Assembly: GCA_023443125.1 (NCBI GenBank)
Contig: JAEZVO010000068.1
Coordinates: 3,004 to 67,003, forward strand
Length of the DNA stretch: 64,000 nucleotides
Source of the DNA: Actinomycetes bacterium
GTDB lineage: Bacteria > Actinomycetota > Actinomycetes > Propionibacteriales > Propionibacteriaceae
Direction: 5' to 3'
Shown: piece by piece, positions 40,224-49,180 of the stretch
Position numbering within the stretch: position 1 is the stretch's first letter
Layout: each line of letters begins with the position of its first letter
Notes under the pieces: model-generated
Database searches by the model: none
Seen by the model: only the letters and a program-made list of their open reading frames with translations
What the model was told of the DNA's origin: nothing
Made by a program: the position numbers and the translations under genes

Positions 40224-40910
40224 TCAGGCAGCTGGCCTGGGGCCGAAGATGGCGGTGCCGATGCGAACGATGGTCGAGCCTTCGGCGATGGCGAGTTCGA
40301 AGTCGCTGGACATGCCCATGCTGAGCTGATTCCACGCACGCTCGGGGAACGCTTCACGGAGGCGGTCGCGCACCTCGCGCAGGGTTCGGAAGCAGCCGGC
40401 CACGTCGTCGAGATTGGGAGACGGCATGGCCATGGTCATGAGCCCCTGCACGTTGAGCGCCTCGAATTCGAGGAGCTGTTCGACGAAACGCTCGGCCTCA
40501 CTCGGCGCGATGCCCGCTTTCTGGGGCTCGTTCGATGTGTTCACCTGCACGAGCACGGGCAGGGTACGCCCGGCGTCGCAGAGCCGCTGGTCCAGGTTGG
40601 CGGCAAGTTCAAGGGAGTCGAGGGAGTGCAGTTCCGCCGCGGCCTCCACCACGAGCTTGGCCTTGTTGCGCTGGGCATGCCCGATCATGACGAAGCGAGC
40701 GTCGGGAAGCTCAGCGTGCTTGCGTGCGAGTTCTTGCAGGCGATTCTCTCCGAACACCCGGTAGCCGCGATCCATGCACGCCCGTACCTCGTCGGCCGAG
40801 CGAAACTTCGTGACGGGCATCAGTCGAATCTCCGACGGGTCTCGTCCCGCAGCCTGCGCAGCGCGCGCGATCTTCGTCTCCAGTTGTTCCAGTGCAGTTG
40901 CTATGGCCAT
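40224..40910 (-). CDS. YggS/PLPBP family PLP-binding protein
   Basis: The 228-residue TIM-barrel protein keeps vitamin B6 in balance. PLP lysine is in LMPVTKFRSAD, with FGENRLQEL, GHAQRNKAK (commonly GHLQxNK) and the C-terminal LSMGMSSDFELAIAEGSTIV, RIGTAIFG. No catalytic activity is expected. It overlaps the upstream VWA gene by ten bases, so it is the last gene of the moxR operon, an unusual place, since it is often near ftsZ. Confidence 0.94.
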   Translation of the reverse strand: MAIATALEQLETKIARAAQAAGRDPSEIRLMPVTKFRSADEVRACMDRGYRVFGENRLQELARKHAELPDARFVMIGHAQRNKAKLVVEAAAELHSLDSLELAANLDQRLCDAGRTLPVLVQVNTSNEPQKAGIAPSEAERFVEQLLEFEALNVQGLMTMAMPSPNLDDVAGCFRTLREVRDRLREAFPERAWNQLSMGMSSDFELAIAEGSTIVRIGTAIFGPRPAA

Positions 40911-41875
40911 CGTGCTCCCAAGGATATGACCCCGAGCGCAGCGAGGGCAGCGAAGATGAGCGCGAGTCCAGCGTAGCGGTCTGCGATTTCCACAGGCACG
41001 CGTTCATATCCCACTGATTCGCTAATGGCGTCGTAGGTTTCGTCGAGCTGCCCAGCCGATTCTGCCGAATACTTCTTCCCGCCGGAAAGCTTGGCGATGT
41101 CGGACAGCTCGTAGTGGTCGACGGGCACGCGCTGGCGGGTGCCATCGTCGTCGATGACGTAGCCGTCGTCGGTGCCGTAGGCGATCGTGTAGACGGGCAC
41201 TCCGCGTTCTTTCGCGGCCTTCGCCCCCGAAGCGGAAGAACGCCCCATGTTGGTGGCGCCGTCGGAAAGAAGCACGATGACGGCGGGCGCGCCCTTGTCG
41301 GGATCCTTCGGGTCGGGCGGCACGAGCGCCAAAGAATCCAGCCCGGTGTAGATGCCCTCGCCAATCGCAGTCGACGGCGCCATCTGCAGCGCATCGATGG
41401 CCCGGGTTGCGGCACCCCTATCGACGGTGGGTGGGACGACGAGCTGCGCCGTGCCTGCAAACGACACCACCGCGACGTTGAACGCTTCCGGCAATGTGCC
41501 GATGAATTCCTTTGCCGATTTCTTCGCTGCCGTCATCCGCGTCGGCTTGATGTCCTCGGATTCCATCGACCACGAGACGTCAATGGCCACGACGATCGTG
41601 GCGCGGTCTCGCGGCTTGTTGGCATAGTCCTTGGGCACAGCCCAGGCCACGATCAGCATGGCGATGCTGAGCAACGACAGCAGTACCGCCCCGTGGCGCT
41701 TCCAGGCTGCGTCTTTGGGCAGCACCTGGTTGATGCGGTTTCGGCGCTTGGAGCTACGGTTCTGCTGGCGTGTTGCCAACAGGAGGTAGAGCAGGCCGAT
41801 CGCGGGCACTAGCACCAGCGCGTAGAGCCGCACCGGGTACATGAACTCGAGAATCTGAGGAATCACTTCGGCCAC
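40901..41875 (-). CDS. VWA-domain membrane protein (BatA-like), second copy
   Basis: The 324-residue protein has an N-terminal membrane span, a von Willebrand A domain with MIDAS motif DVSWS (DxSxS), Thr in STAIGEGIYTG and Asp in VIVLLSDGATN, then a C-terminal membrane span (LALIFAALAALGVISLGA). The layout matches BatA-type proteins of the MoxR operons. It overlaps the previous VWA gene by 13 bp. Confidence 0.9.
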   Translation of the reverse strand: MAEVIPQILEFMYPVRLYALVLVPAIGLLYLLLATRQQNRSSKRRNRINQVLPKDAAWKRHGAVLLSLLSIAMLIVAWAVPKDYANKPRDRATIVVAIDVSWSMESEDIKPTRMTAAKKSAKEFIGTLPEAFNVAVVSFAGTAQLVVPPTVDRGAATRAIDALQMAPSTAIGEGIYTGLDSLALVPPDPKDPDKGAPAVIVLLSDGATNMGRSSASGAKAAKERGVPVYTIAYGTDDGYVIDDDGTRQRVPVDHYELSDIAKLSGGKKYSAESAGQLDETYDAISESVGYERVPVEIADRYAGLALIFAALAALGVISLGARWP

Positions 41876-42828
41876 CTCGCAGCCATCATCACCGCACCCA
41901 AAGCTGCGACGATCGCGAACCCGAGCGATGCGAACGCATACTGCGTGGTGATGGGTTTTTGCACTTCCTCGTAGCCAAACGTCGATTCAAGGTTCTTGTA
42001 GGCGTCTTTGAGGGCGCCGGCGCTGTCGGCGGTCACGGCCTTGCCGTCTGTTTCCTTGGCGATCTTGTCGAGCGTGGCCACGTCGGGGGCAACATGCTCG
42101 CGTTTCCCATCGAGGTCGACGTAGCCGTTCTCTGTGCCAAACGCGACGGTATAGATCGGCACCTTGGCCTGCTTCGCGCGCTGAGCCGCAGCGGAGGGTT
42201 CGCCACCGTCGGTGTTCGTCCCGTCGGAGAGCAGCACCACCATGGCGGGGGCTGGCTCCTCGTCGTCGCCCACCGGGGCGAGCTTCACGGCGGCGAGGGC
42301 TTCGTCGATGGAATCGCCAATCGCGGTGCCGTCTTTGAGCTGCAGCGCTCCGATCGCGCGCGAGAGTGCGCCGCGGTCGGTGGACGGTGGCATCCGCACC
42401 GACGGCTGCCCGCTCAGCTCTACGAGTGCGACGTTGTAACTCTCGGGCAGGCCGTTGACGAACTCCTGCGCCTGCTGTTTGGCCGCGTCCAGGCGGTTGG
42501 GTGAGACATCGGTGGCCTGCATCGATTGCGACGTGTCCACCACCATCACGACGGTGGCTCGCTCCCTGCGCTCCTTCTCTGTGCCGAGCGGTTGCGCCCA
42601 GGCCAGCGCCAGGGCTACCAACGAACACAGCGACATGGCAACGGCCACGTGGCGCGTCCAGCGTTTCTGCCCTCCGACGACTTTCCCGAGCACCCCAGTA
42701 TTCGTGAAGCGCATGGAGAAGCGCTTCTTGAGGCGCAACAAGACGACGTAGAGCAGCACGAGCACGGGCAACGCCAGCAACGACCACAGCCGCTGCGGCG
42801 ATTCGAAGTCCGGCACCCAGGAGAACAT
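41863..42828 (-). CDS. VWA-domain membrane protein (BatA-like), first copy
   Basis: The 321-residue sister of the next gene has two N-terminal spans, MIDAS DTSQS, Thr in GTAIGDSIDEA and Asp in VLLSDGTNTDGG, and a C-terminal span. The two proteins are alike throughout, so they come from a duplication. ATG 42828 follows the DUF58 stop directly. Confidence 0.9.
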   Translation of the reverse strand: MFSWVPDFESPQRLWSLLALPVLVLLYVVLLRLKKRFSMRFTNTGVLGKVVGGQKRWTRHVAVAMSLCSLVALALAWAQPLGTEKERRERATVVMVVDTSQSMQATDVSPNRLDAAKQQAQEFVNGLPESYNVALVELSGQPSVRMPPSTDRGALSRAIGALQLKDGTAIGDSIDEALAAVKLAPVGDDEEPAPAMVVLLSDGTNTDGGEPSAAAQRAKQAKVPIYTVAFGTENGYVDLDGKREHVAPDVATLDKIAKETDGKAVTADSAGALKDAYKNLESTFGYEEVQKPITTQYAFASLGFAIVAALGAVMMAARWPK

Positions 42829-43938
42829 CTACTTGCTCACCCCCTGCGGGGGCTGGTGGAGGAACGCAGCGGTGCGGCGGTAGTTCAGCACGAACCGGGC
42901 GATGTCGGTCACCCAGTCTCGGTCGGTGCGAAGCCGAATATGCCCGGCGCCTGCGCGTCGAATGGCGGTGGCGACGCGTTCTCGCTGCGCCGCCGTCGCA
43001 GCATTCATGCGATTGCGCGCAGCCTCGTCGGAGGTGTTGATGTATCGCGCGAAGTCCGTTTCTGGGTCGCGAATGAGCATCTCCCCCACGTCGGGGAAAT
43101 CCACCTCGGCGGCGTCGAGCACCTCGATACACAGCACCTGGTTGCGCACGCCCAGGCGGCGCAGGGCACGTTCCCAAGGTGGGGGCACATCCGGGTCGAG
43201 TTCGTCCTCGCCCGGTGTGAGGAAGTCAGAGACCACCACGCGCATGCCCCGTCGGCGCTGCATCCGGGCGAGCTGTTCAATCCCCTCCCCCAGCTCGAAG
43301 GTGGCTTCAGTGTTGTCTTGGACGATGGGTTCTTCGAGCATCTTGCGCAGCAGTCCGTACAAGGCGGTGCGGCCGCTGCGAGCCGGGATGCGTTTGACCT
43401 CGTCAGAGCGCATCATCATGCCGCCGAAGCGGTCGCCCATCTTTTGGCTCAAGAATCCGATGGTGGCGATGGCCGCGATGCCAAGGTCACGCTTCGTGAT
43501 GCCCTCGGTGCCCCAGTTCATCGACGGGGTGAGGTCGAGCAATGCCCAGATTTCGAGCTCGCGGTCGGCCATGGTGTCGCGCACATGGGGAACGCTGGTG
43601 CGGGCGGTGACGGCCCAATCCATCTTGCGCACGTCATCCTGACCGGGTTGGTAGACGCGGGCGTCGTTGGTGTCGGTACCCGGACCAGGCAGGAGACCAA
43701 GGTGATCGCCTTGCAGGAAGCCCTCGAGCCGACGCACGATGGTGAGCTCGATCCGTCGAAGCGCGGCCTCCGGGGCGAGCCTGTTGAGGGGGATGGTGGG
43801 GCCCGTCGGCGCGTGGAGCACCGACGTTGCCGCGCCCAACTGCCCCGGGGCCTCGAACTGTGGCTGTCCCACGGCGATTAAGCGCGTCCTGGTTCGCGAG
43901 TGGGGCCCTGCGTCGCTTGTGGTTGCTGATTGTTCCAC
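42829..43938 (-). CDS. DUF58 family protein
   Basis: The 369-residue protein has the DUF58 core HLGLLPGPGTDTNDARVYQP and DVRKMDWAVTARTSVPHVRD plus a VWA-like half (LLDLTPSMNW). It partners MoxR ATPases. The GTG start at 43938 lies 61 bp inside moxR; a GTG at 43872 just after the moxR stop is the alternative and would fit better with coupling, but neither has a good ribosome-binding site. Confidence 0.88.
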   Translation of the reverse strand: MEQSATTSDAGPHSRTRTRLIAVGQPQFEAPGQLGAATSVLHAPTGPTIPLNRLAPEAALRRIELTIVRRLEGFLQGDHLGLLPGPGTDTNDARVYQPGQDDVRKMDWAVTARTSVPHVRDTMADRELEIWALLDLTPSMNWGTEGITKRDLGIAAIATIGFLSQKMGDRFGGMMMRSDEVKRIPARSGRTALYGLLRKMLEEPIVQDNTEATFELGEGIEQLARMQRRRGMRVVVSDFLTPGEDELDPDVPPPWERALRRLGVRNQVLCIEVLDAAEVDFPDVGEMLIRDPETDFARYINTSDEAARNRMNAATAAQRERVATAIRRAGAGHIRLRTDRDWVTDIARFVLNYRRTAAFLHQPPQGVSK

Positions 43939-44939
43939 ACCGGTGTGGGGGCGGGAACCATCGCGACGATGCGCGCGACGACGTCGACGGGATCGACGTT
44001 GTCAGCCACCGCGTCGAAGCCCAGCACGAGGCGGTGCGCCATCACGTCTTTCGCCACGGCCTGCACGTCGGTGGGAAGCACGTAGTCGCGACCATTGATG
44101 AGCGCAAGCGCCCGGGATGCGGCGACGAGCCCCAAGGTGGCTCGAGGCGAGCAGCCAATGGAAATGACCGATTCGAGGTCGGGCATGCCAAAATCCGACG
44201 GTTCGCGCGTCGCGAGCACGAGCCGCACGATGTACTCGGCCACGAGATTGTGCACGAACACGTTGGAGGCCATGTCCTGCAGGTGACGGATCAGCTCCGG
44301 GTTGAGAACGCGCTGCGCGGTGGGTGGCGTGACGGACATGCGTCGGAGGATTTCGAGCTCCTCGTTGCCGCGCGGGTATGGCACGTCGACTTTGACGAGG
44401 AAGCGGTCACGCTGGGCCTCAGGCAGCGGGTAGACGCCTTCGGATTCGACGGGGTTCTGGGTGGCGATCACGATGAACGGCTTGGGGGCCGGGTAGGTCT
44501 TGCCGCCGATGGAGACCTGCTTTTCAGCCATGAGCTCGAGCATCGCGGACTGCACCTTCGCGGGTGCGCGGTTGATCTCGTCGGCGAGGACGAAGTTGAC
44601 GAACACCGGCCCCAATTCGATGTCGAATGACTCCGAGGAGGCCGAGTAGATGCGTGTGCCGACGATGTCGGAAGGCACGAGGTCGGGCGTGAACTGGACT
44701 CGCGCGAAGTCACCACCGACGACGTCCGCGAAGCTCCTCACCGCGAGGGTCTTCGCCACGCCGGGAACACCTTCCAGCAAGCAGTGGCCTTTGGCGAGCA
44801 GCGACACCATGAGCTGCTGCACCATGTGCTCTTGACCGACGATGACTCGTTGCACCTGGCTGATGGCTTGCCCCAACAGTTGCGACGCTTCGGCAACGTT
44901 GGTGGGCATAGCTGCCTGTTCGTTCGGCGAACTGCTCAC
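43878..44939 (-). CDS. MoxR-type AAA+ ATPase
   Basis: The 353-residue ATPase has Walker A LEGVPGVAKTLAV, Walker B FVLADEINRAPAK, sensor ATQNPVE and the GVYPLPEAQRDRFLVKV arginine-finger region of the MoxR group. Such ATPases insert cofactors or mature partner proteins with VWA and DUF58 proteins. GTG 44939 has AAGGAG nine bases upstream; ATG 44909 is possible. First gene of the five-gene operon down to yggS. Confidence 0.93.
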   Translation of the reverse strand: MSSSPNEQAAMPTNVAEASQLLGQAISQVQRVIVGQEHMVQQLMVSLLAKGHCLLEGVPGVAKTLAVRSFADVVGGDFARVQFTPDLVPSDIVGTRIYSASSESFDIELGPVFVNFVLADEINRAPAKVQSAMLELMAEKQVSIGGKTYPAPKPFIVIATQNPVESEGVYPLPEAQRDRFLVKVDVPYPRGNEELEILRRMSVTPPTAQRVLNPELIRHLQDMASNVFVHNLVAEYIVRLVLATREPSDFGMPDLESVISIGCSPRATLGLVAASRALALINGRDYVLPTDVQAVAKDVMAHRLVLGFDAVADNVDPVDVVARIVAMVPAPTPVWNNQQPQATQGPTREPGRA

Positions 44940-45060
44940 GCGCTTGGTCTCCTTGATCGAAAATGTACTGCCGCCACGATACCGTCCAAGGCAATCGTTC
45001 ACCCGGGACGCGCTTGGCCGTTGCACTGTGATGCTTGCAATATATGGTTCGATGGAGTCA

Positions 45061-45993
45061 ATGAGCGACCCGTACGAAGAGCTCGGGCCTGAACCCGAAC
45101 CCGACGCCACCACCGAAGTGCCGCGCGAAGCACTCACTGAGCGCAGGCGCGGCGGTGCTGCGTTCCTTGAAGAACCGTTCCGGGGCCATGAGCCGCTCGT
45201 CGAGGACGATCCCGTCAAGATCAACTCGTTCTGGCTCGACGCCCGCCTGGCCGTCACACCAGCCGGTGTGGCCTACGCCGCCCATGAAGACCACTCCGAC
45301 GAGGTCATGCTGCTCCTGCTCAGCGAAGGCGCGGCAGGCGATGCGGCGGCACGAGCACGCTTCTCGGGCGAGATCAATGCCATGCACATCGACACCGTCG
45401 TGGCTCGCGGTGGAGACGGCCAGGACGAAGGCCGCATGGGCGTGCGGTTTCGGCCGGAAGAAGACAGCCCGCATCTGGAAGACCTGCCACCGGCCGCGCC
45501 TTGGGCGGCCCTCGCGTTCGACGGGTCTGCCGCCGCCGTGGCGGAAGCTCGTCGGGTGCTCAACGCCGTCGACCTGGAAACGGCCACGCCCATCAGCAAG
45601 CCGAGTGGTCCGAGCTTCCAGTTGCCTTGGATTCACCAGACAGGGGTCGGGCGCACACGGGTGTGGCCGCTCGCGTGGCCCGTCCGCAAGGATCAGGCCG
45701 GCTGGATTTCCATCTTCACGTCATGGCTGCTGATGCTGCTCATCGCGGCGCTCGGGCTCCTGCTCGCCATTCTGGTGTTCCAAAATGCGCCGCTGGTGTC
45801 GCCCCCGGCGCCCATTCCGTCGCAAGCATCCGACGGTGGCAGCGGCAGCGGGTCGCCCCAGTCGGGTTCTCCGACGTCGGGAGAGCCGTCCGGCCCGCCC
45901 AAGACAGATCACACCCACGAGCCCACCATGGGTGAACCCGATGAGTCGGAGTCTGACGGTGGCGGTGAACCGACGGTGAACCGGCGGCTGTAA
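45061..45993 (+). CDS. single-span membrane protein of unknown function
   Basis: The 310-residue product has an acidic N-terminus, a globular part (INSFWLDARLAVTPAGVAYA), one membrane helix (about residue 225, SWLLMLLIAALGLLLAILVF) and a Ser/Gly/Pro-rich extracellular tail of about 70 residues. ATG 45061 has GGAG just upstream; ATG 45052 (MESMSDPY) is an alternative. It is divergent from moxR. I do not recognise the family. Confidence 0.78.
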   Translation: MSDPYEELGPEPEPDATTEVPREALTERRRGGAAFLEEPFRGHEPLVEDDPVKINSFWLDARLAVTPAGVAYAAHEDHSDEVMLLLLSEGAAGDAAARARFSGEINAMHIDTVVARGGDGQDEGRMGVRFRPEEDSPHLEDLPPAAPWAALAFDGSAAAVAEARRVLNAVDLETATPISKPSGPSFQLPWIHQTGVGRTRVWPLAWPVRKDQAGWISIFTSWLLMLLIAALGLLLAILVFQNAPLVSPPAPIPSQASDGGSGSGSPQSGSPTSGEPSGPPKTDHTHEPTMGEPDESESDGGGEPTVNRRL

Positions 45994-46011
45994 CCGCGTC
46001 GGCGATGCACG

Positions 46012-46088
46012 TGGTGGGGCGTGCGGGGCTCGAACCCGCGACCCAGGGATTATGAGTCCCCTGCTCTAACCGGCTGAGCTAACGCCCC
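46012..46088 (-). tRNA. tRNA with CAT anticodon, probably elongator tRNA-Met
   Basis: The acceptor stem GGGGCGT/ACGCCCC, loop CTCATAA (anticodon CAT), T-loop TTCGAGC and an encoded CCA are present. The AGCAGGGGACTCATAAT context is that of elongator Met; a lysidine-modified tRNA-Ile2 with the same anticodon cannot be excluded by sequence alone. Confidence 0.9.
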
Positions 46089-46144
46089 TCGTCGCGTCCA
46101 ATTGAACTCGACAAGCTTAGCGAATCCCCGCCGTGTCCTGCTTG

Positions 46145-46942
46145 CTACGGTGCGACGGTGTCCAGCCAGCGCGCGACGCCCGCAGGTCCGTCGCACAGCA
46201 CGTCGGCACGTGACACGAGCTCTGGGCGCTCGTCGGAGGTGGACACCACAACGACGCCCGTCCCACCTTGCTCCTGCCGCTGGCGGATGACGTCGAAGGC
46301 GGGGACGTCGCCCAGATCGTCGCCGACCATCGCGACGACGTCGCAGCCCACCTCCTTGATCAGCGCGCGGAGCGTGTCCCCCTTCGAGATTTGGTGCGCT
46401 CGCAGTTCGAGCACTTCCTTACCCGGCTCGATGGTGAGGCTGTAGCGCCGCGCGACGGCGAGCACATCTGGTTCGATCTTGTCGAGCGTACCGGCGGGGG
46501 CTCGTCGGGTGTGTACCCCCAGCGCGTGGTGCTTGTCCTCGAGGTAGAGCCCCGGATATTGCTCTGCCAAACTCGCCAGATCCCGCAGCGCTGAGCGCAC
46601 CGATTCCGGAGATTCGGGCACCTGCCGCCCGTCCTTGTCGAGGCGTTCCGCGCCGTACTGGCCAAGCACGATCAGCTTGGACAGCAGGGCCGCGTCGAGA
46701 CAGGCCAGCTCCTCTACTTCATCGACGGGGCGGCCCGTGATGATGGCGACCTGGCCGATGCGTCCGATGAGACGCCCGAGTGCGTCGCGGGCGTCGGGAT
46801 GGATGTACGCCTGCGTTGGGTCGGGTACCACATCGGAGAGCGTGCCGTCGAAATCCAGTGCCACAAGGGTGGATTCGGGGTGAGCTGCTGCTGCTTGCAG
46901 AAAGGCCTTCTCGTAATCGTTGGGATGTGCAGGTGTTTCCAT
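46145..46942 (-). CDS. otsB: trehalose-6-phosphate phosphatase
   Basis: The 265-residue HAD phosphatase has motif I LVALDFDGTLSD (nucleophile DFDGT), VAIITGRPVDEV, the family loop LGQYGAERLDKDG and motif IV VGDDLGDVPAFD. It removes phosphate from trehalose-6-phosphate. It is divergent from otsA with 60 bp between the starts, so the two genes can share control. Confidence 0.95.
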   Translation of the reverse strand: METPAHPNDYEKAFLQAAAAHPESTLVALDFDGTLSDVVPDPTQAYIHPDARDALGRLIGRIGQVAIITGRPVDEVEELACLDAALLSKLIVLGQYGAERLDKDGRQVPESPESVRSALRDLASLAEQYPGLYLEDKHHALGVHTRRAPAGTLDKIEPDVLAVARRYSLTIEPGKEVLELRAHQISKGDTLRALIKEVGCDVVAMVGDDLGDVPAFDVIRQRQEQGGTGVVVVSTSDERPELVSRADVLCDGPAGVARWLDTVAP

Positions 46943-47002
46943 GCATCAAGCTTGGCATGTTTCAGGCTTCGGTAGGGTGGAGAACGATACTAGGAGGAGC
47001 AG

Positions 47003-48388
47003 ATGTCCGCTTCGTTCGTTGTTGTCGCTAATCGTTTGCCCGTTGATCGCGTCGTTCATGATGATGGATCCGTCGACTGGCGCACGTCGCCAGGCGGGCT
47101 CGTGACGGCCTTGGAGCCCGTGATGCGCAGCAAGGGTGGCGCCTGGGTGGGCTGGCACGGAGCCCCAGATGAAGCAGTCGAGGGGTTCGAGCACGACGGG
47201 TACGAGATCGTTCCGGTGGTACTTGGGCAAACCGAGTACGAGGAGTACTACGAGGGCTTCTCCAATGCGACGTTGTGGCCGCTCTACCATGACACCGTCG
47301 CGTTCCCCGAGTTCCATCGCGAGTGGTGGGACGCGTATCAGAAGGTGAACCGACGTTTCGCCGACGAGGCCGCTGCTGTCGCCGCCGACGGCGCGACGGT
47401 GTGGGTGCAGGACTACCAGTTGCAGCTCGTGCCCCAGATGTTGCGGGAGCTGAGGCCTGATCTGAAGATCGGATTCTTCCTCCACATTCCCTTCCCGCCA
47501 ACCGAGATTTTTGCGCAGCTGCCTTGGCGCCGGCAGATCGTCGAAGGCCTTCTCGGCGCTGACCTCGTCGGGTTCCAGGTGGAAGGCGGCGCCCAGAACT
47601 TCCTGCGCCTGGTGCGCAAACACACCGACCTCACGGTGGAAGCCGACACGGTGCGCGTCGATGACGCCCACAGCTGCACCGCCAGGGCCTACCCCATTTC
47701 GATCGACTCGGAGGGCTTCGCTGCGCTGGCCGAATCTCCTGAAGCCGTGGAAGAAGCCGAACAGCTCCTCGACGACCTCGGGAACCCCAAGCACGTGTTC
47801 TTGGGCGTGGACCGCCTCGACTACACGAAGGGACTCCGGCAACGCGTCCGGGCCATGGGTGAGCTATTCCGCGATGGGAGGCTCGACCCGCAAGAGACGG
47901 TCTACCTGCAGGTGGCAACACCGTCGCGTGAGCGTGTGAGCGAGTACATGAAGCTGCGCGACGATATCGACCTGCTGGTGGGGCGCATCAACTCCCAGAC
48001 CGGCGATGTCGGGCGCGCTCCCATCGTGTACATGCACCGCGGATTCCCCCGTCAGACGATGGCAGCCATGTACCGGATCGCCGACGTCATGCTCGTCACG
48101 CCACTGCGCGATGGGATGAACCTCGTCGCCAAGGAGTACGTGGCCTGCCATCCTGGCGACGGTGGCTCCCTCGTGCTGAGTGAGTTCGCCGGTGCCGCCA
48201 GCGAACTTGAGCAGGCCTACAGCGTGAACCCGTACGACCTCAACGGCATGAAGGACGTGTTCATGCGCGCACTGACCGACTCGTACGAGGAACGTGCCAA
48301 GCGCATGCGGGCCTTGAAGGAACAGGTATCTACCCACACCATCGAACGCTGGGCTGATTCCTTCCTCGGTGATCTCGCCGGGGTGTAG
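47003..48388 (+). CDS. otsA: trehalose-6-phosphate synthase
   Basis: The 461-residue GT20 enzyme makes trehalose-6-phosphate from UDP- (or other NDP-) glucose and glucose-6-phosphate. Motifs: VVVANRLPVDR, VWVQDYQLQLVPQ, HIPFPPTEIFAQL, FLGVDRLDYTKGL and LVTPLRDGMNLVAKEYVA. The ribosome-binding site AGGAGGAG is excellent and a GATACT -10-like hexamer stands just before it. Trehalose serves stress protection in Actinobacteria. Confidence 0.96.
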   Translation: MSASFVVVANRLPVDRVVHDDGSVDWRTSPGGLVTALEPVMRSKGGAWVGWHGAPDEAVEGFEHDGYEIVPVVLGQTEYEEYYEGFSNATLWPLYHDTVAFPEFHREWWDAYQKVNRRFADEAAAVAADGATVWVQDYQLQLVPQMLRELRPDLKIGFFLHIPFPPTEIFAQLPWRRQIVEGLLGADLVGFQVEGGAQNFLRLVRKHTDLTVEADTVRVDDAHSCTARAYPISIDSEGFAALAESPEAVEEAEQLLDDLGNPKHVFLGVDRLDYTKGLRQRVRAMGELFRDGRLDPQETVYLQVATPSRERVSEYMKLRDDIDLLVGRINSQTGDVGRAPIVYMHRGFPRQTMAAMYRIADVMLVTPLRDGMNLVAKEYVACHPGDGGSLVLSEFAGAASELEQAYSVNPYDLNGMKDVFMRALTDSYEERAKRMRALKEQVSTHTIERWADSFLGDLAGV

Positions 48389-48401
48389 TAGTCGCGTCCC
48401 A

Positions 48402-48478
48402 CTCGACTGAGCGCACACCAGATGCTGATTTTGGGTCTCGTAGCCCCATTTTTTGCATCTGGTGTGCGCTCAGTCGAG
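48402..48478. repeat. 24-bp perfect inverted repeat
   Basis: Left arm 48402-48425 (begins CTCGACTGAGCGCACACC) and right arm 48455-48478 are exact reverse complements, around a 29-base loop containing GTAGCCCC and TTTTTT. It lies 14 bp after otsA. The further 280 bp up to the next gene hold only short low-quality open frames and a small hairpin (AACGTCGT/ACGACGTT near 48700). Confidence 0.85.
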
Positions 48479-48759
48479 GAATGGCTGGAAAACAGCGTCT
48501 TACCCTACGGGCGCCTCGTCGAAACCAGGCTCTCGGATGAGCCCGTTCGAAAATCATGCCCAAGCCGAACACCTAGAGGACCACGGAATACCAGTCAAAA
48601 AACTCAAACATAGCTACACCCTCCCAGCATCATCTGACAGGAATCAGGAATGCTGCCTGGAACTCGGAGGGCCTGCCCCAACGGCTTCCCTCTAACGTCG
48701 TCAATTACGCACGACGTTGTGCGGTTGGTCAACCTGAGCGCCGGTCAACCCGCACAGCA

Positions 48760-49176
48760 CTAGACCGTGGAGCGGCGATCGAGCAGCCAGATGATCGCGG
48801 CAAATATCGATGACGCCGCCAAGAACGGCGCAACCAGCCGACCAGCCCCCGAGACGAACCCTGCGGCATTGACGTCATAGCTGAACAGCAGCAGGAGGAT
48901 CGCCGCGGCAATCCCCGGGATGACCAGCCAGCCAGGGACTCGTCCCCGGACGAGACACGCCGCCAGCCCCACCGTCATCACGGTTCCGCACATCAGCGAG
49001 AGGACTGGAACAACGTCGAGATAGCCAAGGAGAAAGGGGTCGAACCATCGATGGGTCTCGAATCCCCGCCCTCCACCCTGAGCGCCGAAGGCGGTCGTAT
49101 AGGTAGGGAGAATCATGAGCACGACTGCAACCGCGGCGGAGAGCAGCGCTACTAGAATCCCGATTGCTTTCTTCAT
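48760..49176 (-). CDS. small membrane protein, four predicted spans
   Basis: The 138-residue product has hydrophobic segments at both ends and two in the middle (IGILVALLSAAVAVVLMIL, VVPVLSLMCGTVMTVGLAA, VIPGIAAAILLLLFS and LVAPFLAASSIFAAIIWLL). No known family recognised. The start is 4 bp from the stop of the cysteine-peptidase-like gene, so they are cotranscribed and may act together, for example as membrane partner or self-protection protein, which is speculation. Confidence 0.7.
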   Translation of the reverse strand: MKKAIGILVALLSAAVAVVLMILPTYTTAFGAQGGGRGFETHRWFDPFLLGYLDVVPVLSLMCGTVMTVGLAACLVRGRVPGWLVIPGIAAAILLLLFSYDVNAAGFVSGAGRLVAPFLAASSIFAAIIWLLDRRSTV

Positions 49177-49180
49177 TTCA

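Noticed and set aside
48453..48695. Short plus-strand open frame after the 24-bp repeat
   Set aside because: It starts inside the repeat loop, has no ribosome-binding site and its peptide matches nothing I know; it may be debris at best.
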